In this document: in pieces, positions 26,044 to 34,124 of the stretch | Position numbering within the stretch: the first letter of the stretch is position 1 | Layout of the letters: the number at the start of each line of letters is the position of its first letter | Assembly: GCF_001613165.1 (NCBI RefSeq) | Contig: NZ_BDBV01000080.1 | Location: 33,812 to 97,811, forward strand | Reading direction: 5' to 3' | Length of the DNA: 64,000 nt | Source: Nocardia mexicana NBRC 108244 | GTDB taxonomy: Bacteria; Actinomycetota; Actinomycetes; Mycobacteriales; Mycobacteriaceae | Translations under genes and position numbers: made by a program | Notes under the pieces: model-generated | Told to the model about the DNA's origin: nothing | The model's input: the letters and a program-made list of their open reading frames with translations, nothing else | Databases searched by the model: none

Positions 26044-26337
26044 TCATCCGCCGGAACTCACGATCTGGGACATGATTTGCCCGGCGCTGGTGGCGACGAT
26101 GCCGCCGACGAGGGCGCCGAGCACGATCTTGGGGCTTTCGACGGCGCCGCCGTGCCAGCGTTCCCATCCGAATTTGCCGCCGGCGTAGATGAGCGCGGCG
26201 ATCCCGGCGAGGGTGACGAACCAGGCCAGCCAGTTCACGATCTTGATTAGGCCGCCGGACCCTGGTGGTACCTCTGGCTTGATGTTGATTTGCTGAGCCA
26301 GCAGCGCGGCGTCGGTGAGCATCAGGGTGTAGCTCAT
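26044..26337 (-). CDS. VirB2/TrbC-like pilin-type membrane protein, 97 aa
   Basis: The ATG at 26337 overlaps the preceding stop by 4 nt. A short N-terminal segment is followed by two hydrophobic helices: IVNWLAWFVTLAGIAALIYA, the charged loop KFGWERWHGGAVESPK, then IVLGALVGGIVATSAGQIM. Size and topology fit a VirB2/TrbC-like subunit of the transfer apparatus. It shares WLAW and general spacing with the 77-aa protein downstream. About 85 nt without a gene follow, so the hydrolase behind it may be translated separately. Confidence 0.65.
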   Translation of the reverse strand: MSYTLMLTDAALLAQQINIKPEVPPGSGGLIKIVNWLAWFVTLAGIAALIYAGGKFGWERWHGGAVESPKIVLGALVGGIVATSAGQIMSQIVSSGG

Positions 26338-27008
26338 GGGGTGCTCCCGGGTGTGGGATTTGTTGTCCGGCCGCGGGTTTCGGCGATGCGGGTGGTGATC
26401 GCGGTCCCGGTGTGGTGGACGTCGGCGGGCACGGCCTGGGTGAGGCGGGCCCGCCGGGGTGGCGGTGGGTCGAAGGGGGTGTAGTGGGCGAGGTCGTCGA
26501 GTTCGCAGGCGAGGAGTTCGTCGTGCCAGCCGATCGCCCATACCGTGTCGGTGAGGTCGGCGATGGTGCGGCGGTAGCGGCGCACCGCTGCGGGGGCGCG
26601 GCCGGGGCGGGCGGCGGTGAGGACGAGGCCGATGACGATGACACCCTCGGGGGCGAGGCCGGCGTGCCATTCGCGTAGTCGGTCGGCGGCGGCGGTGAGG
26701 CCGGGCAGGCAGTCGCGGGCGGCGATCACCACGCGCCTGGTGGTTCGCGGGTTCGCGGGCCAGGCCAGGCCGCTGTCGGCGGCGTGGGCCCACCAGCGGG
26801 CGAGTGTCGAGGTGGCGGCGCCGCCGTGCGCGCCGAGCACCGCGAACAGCGGCGGGTGCGGGCCGGTGACCGGCAGCGGGGTCTCCCGGATCGGGGCGCG
26901 GCGGTCCGGGGCGGGTGCGGTGATGGTGGCGGGGTCGAGGCGGCCGGGCGGCTGGTCGCCGGTGCCGTGTGCGTGGAGGTCGTGGACGGTGGCGGGCATC
27001 GCGGTCAT
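26334..27008 (-). CDS. P-loop (ParA/MinD-like) protein of the transfer operon, 224 aa
   Basis: The start MTAMPATV at 27008 overlaps the preceding stop (ATGA). After a Pro-rich N-terminus comes FAVLGAHGGAATSTLARWWA, which resembles the deviant Walker A of MinD/ParA-like proteins but lacks the usual Gly-Lys. VVIAARDCLPGLTAAADRL and GVIVIGLVLTAARPGRAP follow as the central strands, and WAIGWHDELLACELDDLA near the end. No membrane segment is seen. I infer a degenerate MinD-like fold, perhaps for positioning or regulating the apparatus; ATP binding is uncertain because the P-loop lysine is missing. Confidence 0.6.
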   Translation of the reverse strand: MTAMPATVHDLHAHGTGDQPPGRLDPATITAPAPDRRAPIRETPLPVTGPHPPLFAVLGAHGGAATSTLARWWAHAADSGLAWPANPRTTRRVVIAARDCLPGLTAAADRLREWHAGLAPEGVIVIGLVLTAARPGRAPAAVRRYRRTIADLTDTVWAIGWHDELLACELDDLAHYTPFDPPPPRRARLTQAVPADVHHTGTAITTRIAETRGRTTNPTPGSTP

Positions 27009-27718
27009 CCCTGGCCCTGAATGTTGCTGATGAGCACCGTCCCGCCCTCGGCGGGGCGGGTGTTGATCACCTGGAGGTAGTCCACACGCTGCCGGTCGGG
27101 GTGGAGCTCGACGATGTGCACGTTGGCGGCGGTGTCGCTGAGCGGGGTGATCGCCACGCAATGGGTGGAACCGACGGGGATGGACGCGATCCCGGCCGCG
27201 AGGCCCTCGGGGGCGAGTCCTGTCTCGGGGGCCACCAGGCGCAGTGCCGCGTCCGCGGATCGCTGGACGTAGTAGGCCTGCTCGAACGCCGCGACCACCC
27301 CGGCCACGCTGGTGGCGTCCCCGGCACGGTCGGTGACCATCGTTCCGGTCAGGCCGTCACACGCCCTGGCCGCCGCCGGCAGGGTGGTCGGTGGTGCCGC
27401 GGTGAGTGTCGGTGCACCCGTCCGGGTTCCGGGATCGCGGGTAGCGGTCGCGCCGATCACGATCAAAGCGATGACACTTGCGATGGCACCGGCCACGACC
27501 CAGGCGCGTGCTGGGATGCGAGGACGGATCGGAGTGTGGCGTGGTGTCGGCTGGTCGGTGTGGGTTTGGTCGAGCCAGGTCCACTCCGCCCCCGGTTCGG
27601 GTGCCGGGTCGAGTTCGCGCGTGGCGGTGGGGCGTATAGGGGTCGCTGGTGGAGTATTCAGCCAGCCCCACTCGTCGCCGGTGCGGGGATCGGTGTCGGT
27701 TGTGCTGTTGTGGGGCAA
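27005..27718 (-). CDS. Single-pass membrane assembly protein, 237 aa
   Basis: A cytoplasmic N-terminus of about 75 residues contains two related short Trp motifs (DEWGWLNTP and AEWTWLDQT). A transmembrane helix (WVVAGAIASVIALIVIGATA) and an external domain with one likely disulfide follow. This resembles accessory proteins of actinobacterial type IV systems with a DUF8176-like outer domain; I am not certain of that family name. The start is read as TTG at 27718, since AGGAGGTG lies 7 nt upstream and no ATG fits. A strong inverted repeat lies just upstream. The duplicated WxWL motif may bind a cytoplasmic partner. Confidence 0.65.
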   Translation of the reverse strand: MPHNSTTDTDPRTGDEWGWLNTPPATPIRPTATRELDPAPEPGAEWTWLDQTHTDQPTPRHTPIRPRIPARAWVVAGAIASVIALIVIGATATRDPGTRTGAPTLTAAPPTTLPAAARACDGLTGTMVTDRAGDATSVAGVVAAFEQAYYVQRSADAALRLVAPETGLAPEGLAAGIASIPVGSTHCVAITPLSDTAANVHIVELHPDRQRVDYLQVINTRPAEGGTVLISNIQGQG

Positions 27719-27766
27719 CGGGATTCACCTCCTGCTTTGGTCGTTTGTGGATGGGTGTGGGCGGGG

Positions 27767-27850
27767 CCCTTCGGCGGAGGCAGGCCGGTGAGGGACTGCC
27801 CGGCCCGTCCTCTCTGGCACCGAGAACGGATGGGCGACTCCGCCGAAGGG
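27767..27850. terminator. 13-bp inverted repeat between secreted-protein and assembly genes
   Basis: CCCTTCGGCGGAG at 27767-27779 is the exact complement of CTCCGCCGAAGGG at 27838-27850, with a 58-nt G+C-rich loop. It fills the gap between the stop at 27853 and the start at 27718. No T-run follows on the minus strand, so it could be a terminator, an attenuator or an mRNA-stabilising hairpin. Confidence 0.55.
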
Positions 27851-27852
27851 GT

Positions 27853-29406
27853 TCAGCCGGTCGGCGCGGGTGACGCGGCCGGTCCGGGACGTTCGGGAAC
27901 AGGTGGCGGGCTTGCCGACGGTGACGGTGTCGCGATCGGGGTTGTCGCGGCTGGTGACATCGGCTTTGGTGCGGTGGTGGCGGGGTGGGTGGCGTCGATG
28001 TCGCGGGCCAGGGCGGTGAACCAGTCGGCGGCTGCGGTCAGGGGTGGTTGCCCGGTGGGGGTGGCGGTGGCGGTGGTGTAGGAGGCGCGGCGGCCGTCGG
28101 TGTCGCTGTAGCGGGTGCGTGTCGCGAGCTGGTAGAGGTCGGCGTCGTGGGACACGGTGGACCGGATCGCGTCGAAGGCTTGGTTGACCCACGACAGCGC
28201 GGTCTGGGGCGGGACGAGTTCGGCGACGGCTCCGGCGAGTGCGGTGCCCAGGATCGCGATCGCGCCGATCGGGTCGGCCATCCCGACCGTCGCCAGCTGC
28301 GCGATCGTGGTGGGGGTGAACACTTTCCTCGCGATGGTGACGGCGGTGTTGAGGCCGATCGTCCCGATCCGGAACAGCGCCGCCAGTGCTTGGTCGGGGC
28401 CGGGCATCGGGGTGGCCGGGTTCGAGGCTTCCGCGAGCCGCTGCCCCAGCGGGATGGCGGGTTGATACGACAGTTGGTCGAGGCTGTTGCCGGACAGGTC
28501 TTCACCGGCCACGCCGACCGCCGTCTTCCACGCCGTCGCCGCGAGTGCTTGGGCAGTGGTCGTAATGGCCGCGACCGGGTCGCGCTGATCCGATTGCGCG
28601 GCAATGTTTTTCACCGTCTGCGTGATCGGCGTCCCCGCTGCCGGGGCGTCGCAGGTCAGGTCGCCGGTGGTGCAGAAGTCGGCGACCCGCCCCGACAACA
28701 CCCCGTAATCGGTGGTGGCGGTGGTGTTCTGCCCGATCCCACTACCGGCGGTGGCGCCCGGAGTGAAGCGGATGCCGGCCACAGCGCTACCCGAGGTGCC
28801 GGGTGCTGCCAGCGGGCTGGCTTGCTCCGGTCGTCCGGGAAACACCGGGCCGGGAGCGCGGTTCGGGTTAGCGAACAACGCGATGCCCGCCACCGCGCTC
28901 GGGTCGACAGTGCTGGTGCCGGTGCCGGTGCCGGTCCGGTGGGCGAAGTCGGCGGCGGCCGCGGCGCCCTGCCCGTATCCGGCAACGGCGAGCTTGGTGG
29001 CGGGACACCGTCGCGTGATCTCGGCCGCCGCCTCGCCGACCCGGTTCGCCGCGTCCGCGACCGCGTCGTCGTAGGGCTGGGCGAGGCCGTCGCTGCTGCG
29101 CCCGTAGGGCAGGTAGGCGCGTTGCACCAGGTCCCCGGCATGAGCGTGCAGCGGGGTGAACAGTTGCCCGAGCGCACCGGTCTCGATGATCGGGTCCGCG
29201 TCCGCGTCTTGTGCGCCTTCCTCCGGTCCCTGGACCCCCAGCACATACAGCGCCGGACAGGTGGCACCGAGCGGGGCACCTACACCGGTCTGTGCCTGGA
29301 CAGGACTGGCGAACATGACCGCAGCCACCAGCCCCGCTGTCGCCGTCGCGATCGTGCGGACCGCGCGGGCGACGGACGGTGTGTGGTGAGCGGTGCTGGG
29401 GTGCAT
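27853..29406 (-). CDS. Secreted cutinase-like protein lacking the nucleophile serine, 517 aa
   Basis: A Sec signal peptide (VRTIATATAGLVAAVMFASP, cleavage near VQA-Q) precedes a cutinase-family domain with CPALYVLGVQGPEE, YLPYGRS and VAGIALFANPNRAPGPVFPG. At the nucleophile elbow the sequence is AVAGYGQGAAAAA, so Gly (codon GGG) replaces the Ser of GYSQG; the downstream paralogue at 30620-31858 keeps GFSQG. The Cys-Gly-Asp block (CTTGDLTCDAP) is present, but the following His of the paralogue is missing. Residues about 260-517 are an Ala/Pro-rich extension. It is probably an inactive binding or structural protein at the cell surface. Confidence 0.8.
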   Translation of the reverse strand: MHPSTAHHTPSVARAVRTIATATAGLVAAVMFASPVQAQTGVGAPLGATCPALYVLGVQGPEEGAQDADADPIIETGALGQLFTPLHAHAGDLVQRAYLPYGRSSDGLAQPYDDAVADAANRVGEAAAEITRRCPATKLAVAGYGQGAAAAADFAHRTGTGTGTSTVDPSAVAGIALFANPNRAPGPVFPGRPEQASPLAAPGTSGSAVAGIRFTPGATAGSGIGQNTTATTDYGVLSGRVADFCTTGDLTCDAPAAGTPITQTVKNIAAQSDQRDPVAAITTTAQALAATAWKTAVGVAGEDLSGNSLDQLSYQPAIPLGQRLAEASNPATPMPGPDQALAALFRIGTIGLNTAVTIARKVFTPTTIAQLATVGMADPIGAIAILGTALAGAVAELVPPQTALSWVNQAFDAIRSTVSHDADLYQLATRTRYSDTDGRRASYTTATATPTGQPPLTAAADWFTALARDIDATHPATTAPKPMSPAATTPIATPSPSASPPPVPERPGPAASPAPTG

Positions 29407-29441
29407 GGGTTTTCACCTCCTCGATGTGGTGGGGTTGGTTC

Positions 29442-29502
29442 TTCGGGGCCTGCCCGTGCCCGCCGGGGTTGGCTCCCGGGCACGGGCAGGCGGTTCCCCG
29501 AA
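29442..29502. terminator. Large two-part hairpin between lipase and cutinase-like genes
   Basis: Inner arms CCTGCCCGTGCCCG (29449-29462) and CGGGCACGGGCAGG (29477-29490) pair perfectly across a 14-nt loop. Outer arms TTCGGGG (29442-29448) and CCCCGAA (29496-29502) extend the stem past a small bulge. It starts 6 nt after the lipase stop at 29508 in minus-strand reading, so it is placed as a terminator or processing stem before the next gene. There is no clear T-run. Confidence 0.65.
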
Positions 29503-29507
29503 AGGGG

Positions 29508-30623
29508 TCAGGGATGGCTCGTGGGGTCAGCGCGGCGGGGGTTGGCGGGCCGGGTGAGGTAGTCGGTCAGCCGGGTGAGGGTTTCGGTGATCGCATCGGC
29601 TGCCGTTGACGTGTGGTCGGCGTCGTATTCGCGCCACGTGACGTGGGCGCCGCGGTGGTGGTAGTCGGTGAACACGCGCCGCCCGGCCTGGACCGGGACG
29701 ATGCTGTCGTCGCGGCCGTGGTACAGGTGCAGCGGCACCTCGGGCGCGGTGTGCGCGAGGGTTTCGCGGGCCAACACGTAGCGCCACATGGGGTCGTTCC
29801 ACGGGTCGGGGCGTTCGCACCAGTGCCGCAGCGGTTGCCGGTACTGGTCGAAAAGGATGGCGGCGGTGAGGTTTTCCGCTGCGGCCGCGATACGGCGGCC
29901 CTCGTCGGTGAGGACGTGCCGCAGCGGCAGATGGTGATACGCGCGCGACAACCCGATCACTCCCGCGAACCCGAGCACCGCCCACGGCCCCTCCTCGAGC
30001 TTCGGTATCAGCGCACCCAGATCCGACGCCACCGCGCCCGCCGCGACGCCCCGAAGATCCAGCTCGGGTGCATACCCGTGAAGTAGTTCCCCGGCTACGG
30101 CGACAGCGCGGCCGCCGTCCCCGTACCCCCAGGCCGCGACCGGTGCGTCGGCGGTGTCCAGGTCGGGCAATCGGCGGGTGGCGCGGGCCAGGTCCAGGAC
30201 GATGTGTCCGGCCGCGCGTGCGGCGAGGAAGGTGTGCGGGCCGTGTCCGGTGATTCCGAGTCCTTCGCCGTCGGCGACGGCGACCGTCCAGCCGCGCTCC
30301 AAGGCGGCGGCGACGGCGGCGGTGTCGGGTTCCTGGCCCGACACGAGGAGGTGACTGGGGGCGCAGGACCCGCCGAGACCGCGGAACTCCGGGTAGTACA
30401 CCAAGATCGGGCCCGGCCCCAGGTCTGGGTCGATGTCCGGGGCGATCACGATCGCGGATGCAGGGATCAGTTCGCCGCGCGTGTCCGACGACACGTACAC
30501 CAGTTGCCAGGCATCCCCCGCGCCGGGCAATTGTGGTGTCGTGACCTTGCGCAGGCGCAGCCGGTCCCCTGGGCGGTGGCCGTCCTCGATCAGGGGCGCG
30601 GTGTAGAAGTCGGTGTCGTTCAT
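29508..30623 (-). CDS. Secretory-lipase (LIP) family protein lacking the nucleophile serine, 371 aa
   Basis: The fold matches fungal/actinobacterial secretory lipases: AWQLVYVSSDTRGELIPASA, GPILVYYPEFRGLGGSCAPS, GWTVAVADGEGLG, then the elbow WGYGDGGRAVAVAGEL. Family members have GYSxGG here; this protein has Gly (codon GGG) in place of Ser. The acid (HGRDDSIVPV) and His (DADHTSTAADA) remain. No signal peptide is visible after the ATG at 30623, which overlaps the cutinase stop by 4 nt, so export is unclear. A longer upstream frame is Arg-rich artefact. The loss of the nucleophile parallels the neighbouring cutinase-like gene. Confidence 0.8.
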   Translation of the reverse strand: MNDTDFYTAPLIEDGHRPGDRLRLRKVTTPQLPGAGDAWQLVYVSSDTRGELIPASAIVIAPDIDPDLGPGPILVYYPEFRGLGGSCAPSHLLVSGQEPDTAAVAAALERGWTVAVADGEGLGITGHGPHTFLAARAAGHIVLDLARATRRLPDLDTADAPVAAWGYGDGGRAVAVAGELLHGYAPELDLRGVAAGAVASDLGALIPKLEEGPWAVLGFAGVIGLSRAYHHLPLRHVLTDEGRRIAAAAENLTAAILFDQYRQPLRHWCERPDPWNDPMWRYVLARETLAHTAPEVPLHLYHGRDDSIVPVQAGRRVFTDYHHRGAHVTWREYDADHTSTAADAITETLTRLTDYLTRPANPRRADPTSHP

Positions 30624-31858
30624 CGGGTGCTCCCGGCGAGGTCGTGGGCCAGCGCGACCATCCAGGCGATGCCGGAGGTGAGCTGGCCGGTGGTGGCGTA
30701 GCCGTTGTGGCGGGCGACGGTGTCGGCGAACCGCACCCACACCGCCGGGTTGATCAGGTCGGCGTTGTCGGCAATCAGCTGCCCCCAGGCCCCGGCCAGC
30801 TGGGCCGACAGATTCGGCAGCACACCGACGGGATTGCTGGCTACTGCCGCGGTGATCTCGCTCCACCGCATCGCAGCCATGGCCGCCTGGTCCGGGGTCA
30901 GCTCGGGGGTGCGGGGGTCGGCAGCGTCGGTCAGCCGCTGCGACAGTGACCGCTGCGGTACGTAGTCGGCGACCCCTGGTGCGGTCCGGAAGTCGTTGGC
31001 CAGCACCGTCGTCCACGCCTCGCCCAGCGCGGCCGACAGGACTGACTGGATGGTGGTGACCGCGGCGACAGGGTCACGCAGGTCGGCCTGGGCGGCGATC
31101 TCGGCCCCGACACGCAGCAATGCGGCGTGATCGGGAGCTGAGCAGCTCAAGTCACCGTCGACACAGATATCGGCGACCCGCCCGGTCAACTCCCCGTAGT
31201 CTGTGCTGTGGTCGGCGATCCCGCCTCCGGCGGCCGGTCCGGACATCATGTGCACAGCCGCGACCGCGGTGCCGTCTGTGCCCGGTGCCGGATCGGGGGC
31301 CGCCTGCCCGGGGCGGCCCGGGAACACGGGTGAAGCGGGGGCGCGGTCGGGGTTGGAGTACAAGGCGATCCCGGCGATCCGGTCGGCGGGCACCGGCCCC
31401 TCCCCTGCCCCGACGGCGCGGGCGAACTCCGACATCGCCTGCGCGCCCTGGGAGAACCCGACCCCTGCCAGCAGCGTGTGCGGGCACGTCTGGGTGATTT
31501 GGGCGGCAGCCGTGGTGAGCTGGTCGACCGCGTCGGTCACCGACGTCACATACGGGTCGGGGCCGCCGCCGGGGACGACGCCGCCGAAGCCCGCCTGGTA
31601 CGGGATGTAGCTGCGCTGCACCAGATCCGGCACCGCCGCCGCCACCGGACCCAGCAACGCACCGACCACGCCGGTGTCGACGAGCGGGTCCGCGCTGGGT
31701 GAGGACTGACCGGTGCCCTGCACCCCGAGCACATACAGTGCAGGGCATCCGGGGCCGATCGGGACTGCCTGGGCGGCAGGAGATCCCACACCGAGCACAG
31801 CGGCAGCGGCAGTAGTCGCAGCGGCGAGTGCCGTGGATACGGTTCGTCCGGGTGTCAT
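30620..31858 (-). CDS. Secreted cutinase family hydrolase, 412 aa
   Basis: A Sec signal (VSTALAAATTAAAAVLGVGS, cleavage near AQA-V) is followed by CPALYVLGVQGTGQ, SYIPYQAGFGG and the intact nucleophile motif LAGVGFSQGAQAM. The Asp-bearing CVDGDLSCSAPDH supplies the acid and a candidate His. Cutinases hydrolyse ester bonds of lipids or polyesters outside the cell. The C-terminal half (residues about 230-412) is an extension shared with the 517-aa paralogue. The start MTPGRTVS at 31858 overlaps the preceding stop (ATGA); upstream codons are artefact. It is the likely active member of a degenerating pair. Confidence 0.85.
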   Translation of the reverse strand: MTPGRTVSTALAAATTAAAAVLGVGSPAAQAVPIGPGCPALYVLGVQGTGQSSPSADPLVDTGVVGALLGPVAAAVPDLVQRSYIPYQAGFGGVVPGGGPDPYVTSVTDAVDQLTTAAAQITQTCPHTLLAGVGFSQGAQAMSEFARAVGAGEGPVPADRIAGIALYSNPDRAPASPVFPGRPGQAAPDPAPGTDGTAVAAVHMMSGPAAGGGIADHSTDYGELTGRVADICVDGDLSCSAPDHAALLRVGAEIAAQADLRDPVAAVTTIQSVLSAALGEAWTTVLANDFRTAPGVADYVPQRSLSQRLTDAADPRTPELTPDQAAMAAMRWSEITAAVASNPVGVLPNLSAQLAGAWGQLIADNADLINPAVWVRFADTVARHNGYATTGQLTSGIAWMVALAHDLAGSTR

Positions 31859-32739
31859 GGCTGGCCGACCCCCACTCCGGCACCGAACCCGGCACCGACC
31901 GTGCCGCCCGCGATCGCTCCCGCCACCGCCGCGGGGACTCCGGCGACCGCGGCCCCCGCGGCGGCTCCCGCGGCAGCGCCGACGGCGGTGCCGAACACCC
32001 CGGAGGTGACGGTGCCGATCACCGGGACCGCAACCACGGTTCCTACTGCGGCACCGGCGATCCCGCCGATCGTTCCTCCGACCAGGCCACCGACGACCGC
32101 TCCGGCCGCGGCGGCCGGTGCCCCTGCGGCGGTCGCGCCTACAGCACCGCCGACACCGGCTCCGGCCAGGGTCGCGCCGGAGACGCGGTCCGAGCGTCCG
32201 GCCGGGATGCCGATCGAGTCCAGGGCGGTCGCGACCTGCGCCTCGGCCCCGGCCGCGGTGTTGTTGATGCAGTCGCGTACCTCGGGTGGCAGCCATTCCG
32301 GTGACGGGGTCTGCCACTCCCCGATCCGAATCGTGTTGTCCAGGGCCTGGATCGGCGCGACCGGAGGCACCGGCTCGGGCAGATGCAGGTCCTCCAGCGC
32401 TACTGCGGGCGCGGGTTCGGGCGAGGGTGCCGGGCGCGGTGCCGGTCCGTTGCGCACCTCGGGTGGCTGCACCGGGTACACCGCGGGTTCGGGCGGCGGC
32501 TCCGGCGCCGGAGGTGCGGGTGGCGGTGGTGGTGTGGTCGTGCCGGGCTGTGTCGGGCTGGTGACTCCGGGTTGGTCGGTGATCGGCCCGGTGGCCGCTG
32601 CGTGGGCAACCGCGGGTGCGGCCAGCATGACGGCCACCGGCACCGCAGCGGCCGCAAGCACGCGGCGACCCGACAGCGAGCGCCGTGTCCGGCATCGAGA
32701 ATGGGCGGGGAAAGTGGAGGTGTTCCGGTATGTGGGCAT
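31855..32739 (-). CDS. Secreted Pro-rich, glycine-zipper protein, 294 aa
   Basis: The first gene of the long minus-strand operon. A signal peptide (RRVLAAAAVPVAVMLAAPAV, cleavage near AHA-A) precedes a Pro/Glu-rich stretch (residues about 60-125). A compact segment EWLPPEVRDCINNTAAGAEA follows, and then about 110 residues made almost only of Gly, Ala and Val with repeated GxxxG spacing (VVGGLVGGTIGGIAGAAVG). Such glycine zippers insert in or cross membranes. A mycomembrane-spanning part of the apparatus is possible but unproven. The ATG at 32739 has GAAGGG at good spacing. A divergent gene starts 54 nt away. Confidence 0.7.
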   Translation of the reverse strand: MPTYRNTSTFPAHSRCRTRRSLSGRRVLAAAAVPVAVMLAAPAVAHAAATGPITDQPGVTSPTQPGTTTPPPPPAPPAPEPPPEPAVYPVQPPEVRNGPAPRPAPSPEPAPAVALEDLHLPEPVPPVAPIQALDNTIRIGEWQTPSPEWLPPEVRDCINNTAAGAEAQVATALDSIGIPAGRSDRVSGATLAGAGVGGAVGATAAGAPAAAAGAVVGGLVGGTIGGIAGAAVGTVVAVPVIGTVTSGVFGTAVGAAAGAAAGAAVAGVPAAVAGAIAGGTVGAGFGAGVGVGQP

Positions 32740-32792
32740 GCCGAATAACCCTTCGTCGCGAAGGAGAATGAGGGAATTGGGAATGCGCTCGG

Positions 32793-34124
32793 GTGCGCGA
32801 GGGAGCGGGCTGGACCGGCTGCGTCATTGCAGCCGGACTCAATCCCATACAAGACGACCCCCACCTGAACACGCGAGTCGCGTGGCTAATCCTCGACCGG
32901 AAAACACTGGTGGCCGAGCGGATTTCGGCCCGCAGCGTCCGAGCAGCCGTCGGAGCACTGTCGGCGGTCTACCTATACCGTCTCGGCCCAGAACCGCCGG
33001 TACCGCAATTCGTCGCCCGGGAGGGAATCGGCCGCGACTACCGCGACGACATGCTCGTGCACCGCTGCCGCTACCTCGTTCACAGCGACATCACCGTCGT
33101 CGACGGCATGACCGTGACCACGGCCGGGCGCACCCTGCGTGACCTCATCGGCCACCGGGCCGTCCCCGACGTCGTCGCGCGGTTTGCCGTCGAGGCCGCA
33201 TACGCGAAGCTCGGGCAACCGGCCGAGATCGCCGACGCGGTCGCTCCCGTGCTCGCCGCAGGCGAGCGTACCGTGCACGACGGCCCCGTCCTGCTCCTCA
33301 AGATCGCCGCCTTGATCGATTACCTACCGCCTTATATGGATGCTCACCGGATGCGCAGCACCGCCTGGTCAGATGGCTTGCCCGTCACCGAGCGCGTTCT
33401 TCACACGCGTCAAACGCTGCTCGAACTTCTCACCGCTGCACGACAACTCGGTATTCGCTCTGACTCCAGCCGTATCCCACCAGTCATCGCGCCACCGACG
33501 GCCCCAGTACCTTCCAGCACTCGCCCCGCCCGGTCGGCGCTCTCGGCTCCGATCCCCGCGCACGACCGCGATCTGCTCACCTTCGGGGACCGCGACGGCC
33601 ACGGCCGATTCGGCATCCTCGACGACGACGGCAACACCGTTCTATGCCACGAATGCGGCCAGCGATTCAAATGCCTCACCGCCCACGTCGCACGAATACA
33701 TTCAATCCCGGTGCGCGACTACAAAATTCGTCACGGCCTCCCCTTAACCCTGCCGCTCCTCGCCCAGACCAGCCGCGACAAGCAGTCCCACTCCGCACGC
33801 CGCCACCACAACGCCGCGACCATGCAGGCACTGCGGACCCGCGTCGACCCGGACGCCCAGCGACACAATTACCAGCGCAGTGCCACCTACCGCTCCGCCC
33901 ACCGGCTCCGAGAAGGCCGCGAACAACTCTCCGCCGGTACCCGCCGGACCATCCACACCTGCCCCATCTGCGGCACCCAATGGACCAACCGCCGCACCGG
34001 CAGCACCCGACGCACCTGCTCCGAACCCTGCCGCCGCCGTCTCACCGTCCAAACCTCGCGCCAGAACCGCCGACAACGCACACCGCCGCCCCCCACACCA
34101 CCCGACCAGCCAGTCGATCGCTGA
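32793..34124 (+). CDS. AbiEi-like/MucR-type zinc-finger fusion protein, 443 aa
   Basis: Residues about 30-180 resemble the C-terminal part of AbiEi-type antitoxins and related regulators: YLVHSDITVVDGMTVTTAGR, then TLRDLIGHRAVPDVV. The middle (residues about 285-325) is a MucR/Ros-like zinc finger, CHECGQRFKCLTAHVARIHS followed by KIRHGLPL. A second Cys cluster, CPICGTQW and CSEPCRRR, lies near residues 390-420. A DNA-binding regulator of the element is likely. The GTG start at 32793 is uncertain; the first about 30 residues look poor and the usual N-terminal winged helix of AbiEi is absent. It is divergent from the transfer operon across 54 nt, so it could control it. Confidence 0.65.
   Translation: MREGAGWTGCVIAAGLNPIQDDPHLNTRVAWLILDRKTLVAERISARSVRAAVGALSAVYLYRLGPEPPVPQFVAREGIGRDYRDDMLVHRCRYLVHSDITVVDGMTVTTAGRTLRDLIGHRAVPDVVARFAVEAAYAKLGQPAEIADAVAPVLAAGERTVHDGPVLLLKIAALIDYLPPYMDAHRMRSTAWSDGLPVTERVLHTRQTLLELLTAARQLGIRSDSSRIPPVIAPPTAPVPSSTRPARSALSAPIPAHDRDLLTFGDRDGHGRFGILDDDGNTVLCHECGQRFKCLTAHVARIHSIPVRDYKIRHGLPLTLPLLAQTSRDKQSHSARRHHNAATMQALRTRVDPDAQRHNYQRSATYRSAHRLREGREQLSAGTRRTIHTCPICGTQWTNRRTGSTRRTCSEPCRRRLTVQTSRQNRRQRTPPPPTPPDQPVDR

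Noticed and set aside
29508..31016. Extended N-terminus of the lipase-like protein
   Set aside because: The upstream codons run through the cutinase gene out of frame; the ATGA overlap at 30623 fixes the start.
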